A DNA stretch of 12,305 nucleotides from an uncultured Gammaproteobacteria bacterium (lineage in GTDB: Bacteria; Pseudomonadota; Gammaproteobacteria; Pseudomonadales; Pseudohongiellaceae): NCBI GenBank assembly GCA_937898685.1, contig CALEJT010000092.1:1-12305 (forward strand), given 5' to 3'. The position numbers and the translations under genes are program-made. The notes under the pieces are model-generated. The model had not been told where the DNA came from and made no database searches. It saw only the letters and a list, made by a program, of their open reading frames with translations. Of the stretch, positions 6,568 through 12,305 are shown piece by piece. Positions within the stretch are counted from its first letter, which is position 1. Every line of letters begins with the position of its first letter.

Positions 6568-8664
6568 TCACACGTTGCCGTAACGCTCCGACTGCGCGAG
6601 CCAGCGGCGGATCAAGGGCTCCACCAATTCCGGTCGCCGCGCCCGTATCCACTCCCCCCACTGCTGCACTGCCGGTTGCAGATGCCCATCGCGTCCGAGG
6701 TCGGCGATGCGCAAAGTGCTGAGTCCGGTCTGCCGTGTACCGAGGATCTCGCCCGGCCCACGAATCTCGAGATCCTTCTGCGCGATGTAGAAGCCGTCGT
6801 TGCTCTCGCGCATGATGCTCAGGCGCTCCTTGCCCACCTGCGACAACGGATTCTGATAGAGCAGTACGCAATGACTTTCGCGCGCGCCGCGGCCGACGCG
6901 TCCGCGCAATTGATGCAGTTGCGCAAGGCCAAGGCGCTCGGGGTTTTCGATGATCATCAGCGAGGCGTTCGGCACGTCCACGCCCACTTCGATCACCGTG
7001 GTGGCGACGAGCAGATGCAGCTCGCCGGATTTGAAGAGACTCATCACCGCTGCCTTCTCTCGTGGCTTCATGCGGCCGTGGATCAGGCCCACGCGCAGAT
7101 TCGGCAATGCGGCGCTGAGTTCGGCATAGGTCGCTTCCGCCGCCTGACATTCCAGCGCTTCCGATTCCTCGATCAGCGTGCACACCCAATAGGCTTGGCG
7201 CCCTTCGGCACAGGCGGCCGCGATGCGTTCCACCACCGCCATACGCCGTTCGGCCGGCAAGAGCACGGTGTTGACCGGCGTACGGCCGGGCGGGAGTTCG
7301 TCGATGATCGAGCAGTCCAGATCGGCGTAGGCGCTCATCGTCAGCGTGCGCGGAATGGGCGTGGCGGTCATGATCAACTGATGCGGCCAGGCGCCGGCGT
7401 TGCGACCCTTCTCGCGCAGACTCAGGCGTTGGTGCACCCCGAAACGATGCTGTTCGTCGATGATGACGAGACCGAGCGAATCGAACTGCACTTCGTCCTG
7501 GAACAAGGCATGGGTGCCGACGATCACCCGCGCCTGTCCCGTGCGCATCGCAGCCAAAGCCTCCTCCCGCTTCTTGCCCTTGATGCGTCCGCTCAGAAAA
7601 GCGACTTCCACACCGAGCGGTGCCAGCCAGTTGTCGAGATTCAGAAAGTGTTGTTCGGCGAGGATTTCGGTTGGTGCCATCAGTGCGGCCTGATAACCCG
7701 CTTCCACTGCCTGCAGTGCCGCCATCACTGCCACCAGGGTCTTGCCCGAGCCGACGTCGCCCTGCACGAGGCGCAGCATCGGCCGCGGGCTGCGCAGATC
7801 TTCGCTGATGTCGGCGGATACACGTTGCTGGGCTTTGGTCAACGCGAAAGGCAGCGAGCCCAACAGCGCCCTGCGCAACTTGCCATCACCCTCGAGCGCT
7901 GGCGCTGCCTGTGAACGGGCCTGATCGCGCAGGCGGCGCAGACTGAGATAGTTCGCCAGGAGTTCTTCGAAGACGAGGCGGCGCTGCGCAGGGTGATCGC
8001 CGCTCTGCAGATGCGCGAGCTGCAGCGAGGGCGGCGGATAGTGGATCACGCGCAAGGCCTCGAGCAGCGGCATGAAGCCCAGCTTCTCGCGTAACTCCTC
8101 TGGCAGGTAATCGGGCAGGGCCTTGGTCTTGTCGAGATAGCTGAATACTTGTTCCAGTAAGCGGCGCAGACGCGTCTGCTGCAGACCCTCGGTGGAGGGA
8201 TAGACCGGCGTCAGATGATCTTCGAGCGGTGCCGGCGCTGTGCCCTGCAACACCTGATATTCGGGATGATAGAGCTCGAGGCCGGCCTTGCCGTGGCGCA
8301 CTTCACCGAAGGCACGCACACGCACGCCGTTGGCGAGCGCGCTCTTCTGCGCCGCGCTGAAGTGGAAGAAGCGCAAGGTGGTCACGCCCGTGCCGTCCTG
8401 CAGCTTCACCATCAAGCTGCGGCGCCGACCGAAGACGATCGCCGCACCCGCGACGATGCCTTCGATCACCACGTCGTCACCGTGACGCAATGCGGCGATC
8501 GGTGTCAGCCGCGTGCGGTCCTGATAGCGCAGCGGCAGATGGAAGAGGAGATCCAGTACCGTCGTCACACCGAGCTGCTCGAGCTTGGTCGCCAACTGCG
8601 GACCCACGCCCTTGAGCGACGTCAGCGGCAGCGTTTCGATGGTGGAGGGCGGTGCTTGGTTCAT
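6568..8664 (-). CDS. recG: ATP-dependent DNA helicase RecG
   Basis: RecG is a monomeric double-strand translocase that reverses stalled replication forks and migrates Holliday junctions and R/D-loops. The 698-residue length matches the family (about 690). The N-terminus, LTSLKGVGPQLATKLEQLG then LLFHLPLRYQDRT, leads into the wedge (OB-fold) domain that splits the fork. Helicase motifs follow in order: Walker A GDVGSGKT at 302-309 (K308), DEQH box at 403-406, TATPIPRTL from 433, then ATTVIEVGVDVPNASLM and QLRGRVGR at 585-592 (motifs V and VI). The C-terminal FYIAQKDLEIRGPGEILGTRQTG segment, holding the translocation (TRG) region, is intact. The ATG at 8664 fits family N-termini, but no Shine-Dalgarno sequence precedes it and a -10 box ends only 9 bases upstream. 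An in-frame TTG at 8682 is a less likely alternative start. Confidence 0.97.
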   Translation of the reverse strand: MNQAPPSTIETLPLTSLKGVGPQLATKLEQLGVTTVLDLLFHLPLRYQDRTRLTPIAALRHGDDVVIEGIVAGAAIVFGRRRSLMVKLQDGTGVTTLRFFHFSAAQKSALANGVRVRAFGEVRHGKAGLELYHPEYQVLQGTAPAPLEDHLTPVYPSTEGLQQTRLRRLLEQVFSYLDKTKALPDYLPEELREKLGFMPLLEALRVIHYPPPSLQLAHLQSGDHPAQRRLVFEELLANYLSLRRLRDQARSQAAPALEGDGKLRRALLGSLPFALTKAQQRVSADISEDLRSPRPMLRLVQGDVGSGKTLVAVMAALQAVEAGYQAALMAPTEILAEQHFLNLDNWLAPLGVEVAFLSGRIKGKKREEALAAMRTGQARVIVGTHALFQDEVQFDSLGLVIIDEQHRFGVHQRLSLREKGRNAGAWPHQLIMTATPIPRTLTMSAYADLDCSIIDELPPGRTPVNTVLLPAERRMAVVERIAAACAEGRQAYWVCTLIEESEALECQAAEATYAELSAALPNLRVGLIHGRMKPREKAAVMSLFKSGELHLLVATTVIEVGVDVPNASLMIIENPERLGLAQLHQLRGRVGRGARESHCVLLYQNPLSQVGKERLSIMRESNDGFYIAQKDLEIRGPGEILGTRQTGLSTLRIADLGRDGHLQPAVQQWGEWIRARRPELVEPLIRRWLAQSERYGNV

Positions 8665-8672
8665 GGCGGCAC

Positions 8673-8678
8673 ATTCTA
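8673..8678 (-). promoter_or_regulatory. Extended -10 box immediately upstream of recG
   Basis: On the minus strand this reads TAGAAT preceded by TGC, an extended -10 identical to the one at marR. Transcription would start at about 8664-8667, on or next to the first base of the recG ATG. That would give a leaderless or near-leaderless mRNA and agrees with the missing Shine-Dalgarno sequence. Confidence 0.4.
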
Positions 8679-8721
8679 GCAACGGAGCTGGGGCAATCCC
8701 TCAGCGCGCGTCGTACTGCCG

Positions 8722-9114
8722 CTACATCAGCTGCGATTTGAGATCGAGATAGGCGCAGGCGATGAGCCAGCTCACCACGGCGGGATCGACGGGATGGCCC
8801 GGGACCAGCTTCACGTGCCGCATCAGGTTGCCGGTGCCCTGCAGCACTTTTTCGGGATCGGGCAGGAGATTGCCGCGGAAAAAACCCACATTCACGTGCG
8901 ACTGGTACACACCGACGTAGGCGAAGGCGGCGTCGCCGATGCAGGCAGTGGGGTTGCCGTCGTGCATCGTTTCGCACACGTCCGGACCCGCCCTGCGCAT
9001 CTCATCGAACCAACGCCGCGCCATCTCGCCGAGTTCCCCTTGCTGCGCTTCAAGCCATGCATCGACTTCCGGGTCGCGGGGCAAGGTGTGGTTCAGGCGA
9101 AACAGCGCGCTCAT
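8722..9114 (-). CDS. DUF1801 domain-containing protein
   Basis: This small 130-residue cytoplasmic protein matches DUF1801 (PF08818), a family without an established function that is structurally related to YdhG/FrataxinC-like folds. The recognisable core runs from WFDEMRRAGPDV through HDGNPTACIGDAAFAYVGVY, HVNVGFFRG and LQGTGNLMRHVKL. The ATG at 9114 follows the stop of the GST gene by only 8 bp, so the two are almost certainly co-transcribed and probably translationally coupled. The SD-like sequence (TTGAGA) lies within the end of the GST coding region. The function is unknown, and co-expression with a GST gives no firm clue. Confidence 0.88.
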   Translation of the reverse strand: MSALFRLNHTLPRDPEVDAWLEAQQGELGEMARRWFDEMRRAGPDVCETMHDGNPTACIGDAAFAYVGVYQSHVNVGFFRGNLLPDPEKVLQGTGNLMRHVKLVPGHPVDPAVVSWLIACAYLDLKSQLM

Positions 9115-9122
9115 GATTCATC

Positions 9123-9749
9123 TCAAGTAGAGGGCACTCCGGGCCCGTCGGGCGGGTACTTGAGGAATTCTGGCGTGCGCTCCATGCGGTAGGAAAGTGC
9201 CACGAGAGAAGGATGCTGATCTTTTGGCACCTCCGAGGCGAGGAAGAACTGCGTGAACTGCCAGGCCACGGCCGCGGTGATGGAAGCCTGGCTGCGCGGG
9301 TTGGTGAACATGGCGGGATGGGCAGCCACTTCCGCTTCGAGCGCGGCATAGGCGGCCCGCAACTGGCCACGCACGCGCTCGATCCAGGGCTCGTGCTGCG
9401 CCGTCGGCGGACGCAGGTTGCGTTCGTACAAGATCTGCACCGTCTTCTCGCAGCCTGCCAGCGCCAGACTTACCGCACGCATTTCCAGTTGCAGTTGCAG
9501 CGGTTCGAGCGACCACAGCGACAGGCCCTTCTGCGCTTCGATGAATTGCAGGATGAGCGAGGAGTCCATCAGCACCGTGCCGTCATCGCAGATCAGCGTC
9601 GGTGCCTTCACGACGGGATTGATGGCCTGGAATTCCTTGAAGGTACTGAACACCGACAGTGACTCGTGCACGAAGGGCACACGCAGAAACTCCAAAGAAA
9701 TCGCCACACGCCGCACGTAGGGCGAATCCAACATTCCGATCAATCGCAT
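9123..9749 (-). CDS. Glutathione S-transferase family protein
   Basis: The 208-residue length is typical of cytosolic GSTs. The N-terminal thioredoxin-like domain (about 1-78) shows a candidate catalytic serine at S9 (LDSPYVRR), the cis-proline at P50 (KAPTLI; most relatives have VP), and the D62-S63 pair (MDSSLI) that binds the gamma-glutamyl part of glutathione. The remainder is the all-helical C-terminal domain. The S-P-Y arrangement fits the bacterial beta/zeta/theta-like classes, but the subclass and substrate cannot be assigned by reading. The protein is probably cytoplasmic. The ATG at 9749 has a strong Shine-Dalgarno sequence (AGGAGC, 6 bases upstream). It follows the four-TM protein gene by 31 bp and precedes the DUF1801 gene by 8 bp, in one probable operon. 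Confidence 0.9.
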   Translation of the reverse strand: MRLIGMLDSPYVRRVAISLEFLRVPFVHESLSVFSTFKEFQAINPVVKAPTLICDDGTVLMDSSLILQFIEAQKGLSLWSLEPLQLQLEMRAVSLALAGCEKTVQILYERNLRPPTAQHEPWIERVRGQLRAAYAALEAEVAAHPAMFTNPRSQASITAAVAWQFTQFFLASEVPKDQHPSLVALSYRMERTPEFLKYPPDGPGVPST

Positions 9750-9780
9750 CGCTTGCTCCTGGTAGTGAGGTGTGGCCGTG

Positions 9781-10359
9781 TCAGTCTTTCGCGACGACCG
9801 ACGCAGCCAGAAGTGCCGCCTGTTCCTTGATACGTTTCAGCTCGGTGTCCGTCAGCGCCTCCCACGACCACCAGCAGCCGAGTGCCAAGAGTGCCAGCAA
9901 GATCGAAGTGAGCGGTAGTACCAGCGCGACGTTCACGAGCGTGTCGAGTCGCGTGGGGATGAACAGGATGCAGGCGAAGAGGAGGACCATGGCGTTGACG
10001 GCCCAGCCGCGGCAGATGCGTTGGCGGCTGCGGCTGTATTCGTAGAGCTGTGCCATGTGTTCCGATTGCGACAGTATCAGGGCGCGGTCGCGATGGAATT
10101 GGTCGGAACCGCCGGGATAACGCTCGCGGTGTTTGTTGTCCATGCGCAGGGCGTGGAAGGTGCAATCGGCAAGGCGGTCGGTGAGGATGCCGAGTAGATA
10201 GATGAGGGAAAGGGCGGGAATCGCCATGGCTGGAGTGCTCGACAACCAGCGCAACAGTTCGAGGTCGATGCCGAAAATCGTCAGTAGCAACAGTGCGATC
10301 CATGCAAAGGCACCGATGCCGATGACGATGAGCTCAACGAAGAGGTTGGTCGTGCTCAT
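9781..10359 (-). CDS. Four-helix integral membrane protein of unknown function
   Basis: I do not recognise the family. The 192-residue protein has two hydrophobic segments near the N-terminus (about 7-30 and 44-60), a hydrophilic middle of about 55 residues (61-117), and two more membrane segments (about 119-136 and 141-164). A short charged tail follows (DTELKRIKEQAALL, likely helical). The middle region is rich in Arg, His and aromatic residues (HALRMDNKHRERYPGG, YEYSRSRQRICRG) and should face the cytoplasm by the positive-inside rule. LLGILTDRLAD at the end of the second helix looks like a potential family signature. The ATG has a good Shine-Dalgarno sequence (AGGGAG). The gene sits 76 bp behind the PH-domain membrane protein gene and 31 bp ahead of the GST gene. 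A perfect 6-bp dyad lies just upstream of its ribosome binding site. Confidence 0.78.
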   Translation of the reverse strand: MSTTNLFVELIVIGIGAFAWIALLLLTIFGIDLELLRWLSSTPAMAIPALSLIYLLGILTDRLADCTFHALRMDNKHRERYPGGSDQFHRDRALILSQSEHMAQLYEYSRSRQRICRGWAVNAMVLLFACILFIPTRLDTLVNVALVLPLTSILLALLALGCWWSWEALTDTELKRIKEQAALLAASVVAKD

Positions 10360-10370
10360 CCATGTCTCCC

Positions 10371-10383
10371 TGGACCAGGTCCA
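10371..10383. repeat. Perfect 6-bp dyad upstream of the four-TM protein gene
   Basis: TGGACC and GGTCCA flank a single central base. With a one-base centre it is better suited to binding a dimeric protein than to forming a hairpin. It lies 12 bases before the ATG, on the ribosome-binding side, within the 76-bp gap between two probable operon genes. No function is known. Confidence 0.3.
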
Positions 10384-10435
10384 ATGTCAGCCCGTCCCCA
10401 TAGCAGACAGGCTGTTGCGCACTTTGGTTCCTCGC

Positions 10436-10873
10436 TCAGCTGCGACGACGGCGACGGATGTCGAGATCCTTGAGGAAACGCTCTCTGTCCTCGGGGGAGA
10501 TCACCACCACCTTGCCGCGGCTGTACTCGATGCGCAGGCGATCCAACGACAGGGCAGGAGCCGACAGGATGGAGCGGGTCGGCGTGACGCTGCTGATCTC
10601 GGCGATCGGCACCTTGTAGCTGAAGGGGCCGCAGCGAACGTGCAGCGTCATGTCGGTGAGCGTGTAGTTGGTATTGGCGAGTATCCATAGCGGAAGGCCC
10701 ACGCCCGCGAGCACGCCGATCACCAAACCGGGCAGGACCCTGGTGAGTTGCAGCTCGGCGTTGGGAGTTTCCACTACGAAGGGCATCGCTACACCGACGA
10801 TGGTGATTACGATGGCTGCACCGATCGTCAAGAGCAGCCACGCATCGATCTTCGACTTGTAAATCTGAGGCAT
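10436..10873 (-). CDS. Membrane protein with a bacterial PH domain (bPH_4 type)
   Basis: This 145-residue protein has two transmembrane helices (about 12-34 and 48-67) followed by a cytoplasmic bacterial pleckstrin-homology domain (about 68-138). Its closest family by memory is PF06713 (bPH_4, formerly DUF1200). The signature includes YTLTDMTLHVRCGPFSYKVP at 70-89, PTRSILSAPALSLDRLRIEY at 98-117, and VVVISPEDRERFL at 122-134. The C-terminus ends in five arginines and a serine, which could contact lipid headgroups or nucleic acid. The function of this family is unknown. The ATG at 10873 is supported by a strong Shine-Dalgarno sequence (AGGAG, 6 bases upstream); an upstream in-frame TTG (10894) lies inside the leader hairpin and is rejected. 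It is probably the first gene of an operon with the four-TM protein, GST and DUF1801 genes. Confidence 0.85.
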   Translation of the reverse strand: MPQIYKSKIDAWLLLTIGAAIVITIVGVAMPFVVETPNAELQLTRVLPGLVIGVLAGVGLPLWILANTNYTLTDMTLHVRCGPFSYKVPIAEISSVTPTRSILSAPALSLDRLRIEYSRGKVVVISPEDRERFLKDLDIRRRRRS

Positions 10874-10884
10874 TGCTTCTCCTG

Positions 10885-10908
10885 TGGCCGCCAAACTTCC
10901 GGCGGCCA
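10885..10908 (-). promoter_or_regulatory. Strong leader hairpin before the PH-domain gene
   Basis: TGGCCGCC and GGCGGCCA form a perfect 8-bp, almost all-GC stem around an 8-base loop. On the minus strand the hairpin ends only a few bases before the AGGAG ribosome binding site of the PH-domain gene. It has no T-run after it, so it is not a typical terminator. It may stabilise the 5' end or influence translation initiation. Confidence 0.45.
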
Positions 10909-10938
10909 GCGAGTCGCTACTTTACAAGCAATGCAGAT

Positions 10939-10960
10939 GATCTTGAACCGATCTTGACCA
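10939..10960. repeat. Tandem 11-bp direct repeat upstream of the PH-domain operon
   Basis: GATCTTGAACC is followed directly by GATCTTGACCA, so nine of eleven positions repeat with a period of one helical turn. On the minus strand the second half overlaps a possible -35 hexamer (TTCAAG) that stands 17 bases before TAAAGT. The layout resembles tandem sites for OmpR/PhoB-type response regulators, but the sequence does not match a box I know. Confidence 0.35.
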
Positions 10961-10969
10961 GGCAGTGAT

Positions 10970-12082
10970 TTACCCTAGGTCTTTCCCGAACAGCGCTTGC
11001 CATCCCGCGCGGCTGAGGAGGCCACGGTGATGGAAGAAGATGAGTTGTGCAAAGCGTCGAAAGGTGAGATTGCCGAACACCGTCTCCACGAGCGCATTGG
11101 GCACACCGCGATTGGCCATGTGCCGCAGCATACGTTTGCAGCGGTAACGCAGTGCCGTCGCACGCAGTACTTGCTCCGGCGCAGGACCTGCTTCCAACAG
11201 ATGCTCGGCGATCGCCTGTCCCGCCAGGCCACCGAGTTCGAGCGCCTTGTGAATGCCGCCCGCCGTGAGTGGCGACACCGTTCCCGCTGCATCACCCACC
11301 AGCAGCACCCGCTGCGTCGCAAAGCGCTGCAGGGTTCCGCCCACCGGAATCAAACCACCCCGGCGGCCGATGCAGTCGAGTGTGCCGAAGTCACACAGCG
11401 GCCGCAGCTTTTCGAGGAAGCGTTCGATCGGTAGCTGCGCCGGATGACGACAGGCGAGACCTACCTGCGTGATGCCCACTCCCGGCACCACCCACGCGAT
11501 GTAGCCGGGTGCGAGTTCGGAATCGACGAACACGTGCAGGTAGCGCTCATCGAGATGGGCGTGTCCGGCAAACTCCAACTCCATGCCGATCAGGAACTCC
11601 TGATTGCGGTCCAGCCCGAAGTGCCGCGCCACGAACGAGCGCGCACCGTCGGCACCGACGAGGTAGCGGCAATGGAGCCGCTGATCCGGCAGATAGAGTC
11701 CGTCGGTACGCGGCACGGCGCCTTGGAAGCGCGAGCCCGTACAGAGTCGCGCACCCGAATGCTGCAGAAGTTCCTGGGTCATCCAGCGCATCAGTCCCGG
11801 TGTGTCGGCGGCGTAGAAGGAATAGCCCTTACTGTGCAGATCGAAGCTACGCAGCGAAGGGGAGTAGAGCCGTACCCCTCGCACCGGTCGCACGAGCGTC
11901 GAAGGCAGGCCCGGCAATTGTTCGATGGCCTCTTGTACCAGGATGCCGGTGGTATGGGGACGTAGCCCCGGCGCAGCCTTGGCTTCGAGCACCGTGACCT
12001 CGAGCCCCGCCGCGGCCGCCGCCGCAGCACAGGCCAATCCGGCATAGGAAGCGCCCACTACGCATAGGTCGGTTCTGTTCAT
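10970..12082 (-). CDS. FAD-dependent oxidoreductase, geranylgeranyl-reductase-like family
   Basis: This 370-residue flavoprotein belongs to the COG0644 group (geranylgeranyl reductase/FixC-like, related to p-hydroxybenzoate hydroxylase-fold oxidoreductases). It has the dinucleotide-binding VVGASYAG (8-15) with E33 for the ribose, the second motif GADGARS (143-149), and the FAD-ribityl GD motif LLVGDAAGTVSPLTAGGIHKAL (two parts, D264 central). The stretch PGYIAWVVP (192-200) matches the Px-GYxWxxP signature that I associate with geranylgeranyl reductases. Such enzymes reduce or oxidise isoprenoid or lipid-like substrates; the substrate here is unknown. The ATG at 12082 is preferred because the Rossmann motif then starts at the normal distance, and a purine-rich SD (GAGAGGTGAGG) precedes it. 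The upstream DNA is the repeat cluster, with no clear promoter outside it. The gene ends 97 bp before the PH-domain gene. Confidence 0.9.
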   Translation of the reverse strand: MNRTDLCVVGASYAGLACAAAAAAAGLEVTVLEAKAAPGLRPHTTGILVQEAIEQLPGLPSTLVRPVRGVRLYSPSLRSFDLHSKGYSFYAADTPGLMRWMTQELLQHSGARLCTGSRFQGAVPRTDGLYLPDQRLHCRYLVGADGARSFVARHFGLDRNQEFLIGMELEFAGHAHLDERYLHVFVDSELAPGYIAWVVPGVGITQVGLACRHPAQLPIERFLEKLRPLCDFGTLDCIGRRGGLIPVGGTLQRFATQRVLLVGDAAGTVSPLTAGGIHKALELGGLAGQAIAEHLLEAGPAPEQVLRATALRYRCKRMLRHMANRGVPNALVETVFGNLTFRRFAQLIFFHHRGLLSRAGWQALFGKDLG

Positions 12083-12106
12083 CCTCACCTCTCTGAATCG
12101 TATCGA

Positions 12107-12305
12107 GGGGACACTCACCCTTCGGAGGCTGAAGGGGACTCCCACCTCAACAGGGGACAGTCACTCAACGGAGGCAAAAGCACCTCAACAGGGACAGTCA
12201 CTCAACGGAGGCAAAAGGGGACACCCACCTCGAAGCAGGTAAAAGGGACACCCACCTCGCACCCCGACAGGGGACAGTCACCCAAGCGTCGCGGGTAGGA
12301 CAGTC
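12107..12305. repeat. Cluster of GGGGACA-type intergenic repeats
   Basis: About eight copies of a 13-15 base element occur in 199 bases, all in the same orientation. They start at about 12107, 12134, 12153, 12191, 12217, 12245, 12270 and 12298, the last cut by the window end. Two forms occur: GGGGACAGTCACTC (12153, 12191, and 12270 ending CCC) and GGGGACACCCACCTC (12217 and 12245; 12134 is a variant). AAAAG often precedes a copy. Some copies have lost one G. Similar GGGGACAGTCAC elements are, to my recollection, common intergenic repeats in proteobacterial genomes and may be REP-like sequences mobilised by RAYT/IS200-type transposases. No transposase gene is in view. The cluster begins 24 bp upstream of the FAD oxidoreductase start codon. 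Confidence 0.75.
12144..12217. repeat. Tandem 38-bp duplication inside the repeat cluster
   Basis: Bases 12144-12181 and 12182-12217 are head-to-tail copies that differ by a one-G deletion in the G-run, plus the last base of the first unit. Each unit runs from ACCTCAACAGG through GACAGTCACTCAACGGAGG to CAAAAG. A second pair with a 28-bp period follows (12213-12232 and 12241-12259, sharing GGGACACCCACCTCG). The near identity suggests recent slippage or duplication. Confidence 0.7.

Noticed and set aside
6676..7914. Long open frame (412 codons) on the plus strand opposite recG
   Set aside because: It lies wholly antisense to the well-supported recG, its translation is low-complexity and rich in His, Arg and Gln with no recognisable domain, and such antisense frames are common in GC-rich genes.
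10885..10908. Intrinsic terminator of the FAD oxidoreductase gene
   Set aside because: The stem is strong, but the sequence after it on the minus strand is purine-rich with the next gene's Shine-Dalgarno sequence, not a T-run.
12107..12305. CRISPR array
   Set aside because: Repeat cores are only 13-15 bp, of two kinds, with irregular spacing, and the intervening DNA is itself repeated rather than unique.

Overview
The window looks like an ordinary chromosomal segment of a GC-rich proteobacterium, most likely a gammaproteobacterium. The evidence is UbiA, which retains both enterobacterial-type aspartate motifs, a full-length RecG, a gammaproteobacterial-style HGGHS PHP phosphatase, and GTG starts with SD sequences of the AGGAG type. 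I cannot name the genus from sequence reading alone. No rRNA, tRNA, phage genes, insertion sequence or CRISPR array is visible. The unusual parts are a cluster of short repeats at the right end and several structured leaders.

Left part (1-4553): 203 bases without a gene; a FemAB-like GNAT acyltransferase on the minus strand; then, on the plus strand, a PHP-family histidinol-phosphatase-like hydrolase, a single-gene SMR exporter of the Gdx/SugE (guanidinium) type, and a secreted protein of unknown function. The secreted gene runs into the 3' end of ubiA on the opposite strand, with a 16-bp overlap. UbiA prenylates 4-hydroxybenzoate in ubiquinone synthesis.

Middle (4554-8664): ubiA and a dicarboxylate/amino acid:cation symporter gene diverge from a 150-bp region with recognisable promoters in both directions. 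The symporter has an Asp and an Arg where GltPh binds an acidic amino acid. It converges on a MarR-family regulator gene. Behind that lies recG, the branch-migration helicase. The marR and recG starts share an 11-bp element holding an extended -10 box, and recG appears to have a leaderless or near-leaderless transcript.

Right part (8722-12082): five genes, all on the minus strand. In transcription order they are a geranylgeranyl-reductase-like FAD oxidoreductase, a two-TM protein with a bacterial PH domain (bPH_4 type), a four-TM protein of unknown function, a glutathione S-transferase-like protein, and a DUF1801 protein. The last four are closely spaced and probably form one transcription unit. 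It starts from a leader with an 11-bp tandem direct repeat and a strong hairpin just upstream of the first Shine-Dalgarno sequence.

The right end (12107-12305) is filled with about eight copies of a GGGGACA-type repeat, in two alternating forms and partly in tandem. It lies directly upstream of the FAD oxidoreductase gene and continues past the window. No multi-gene system that I would call new is evident. The best candidates for follow-up are the repeat cluster, the unknown PH/four-TM membrane pair with its structured leader, the recG start, and the two-domain secreted protein.
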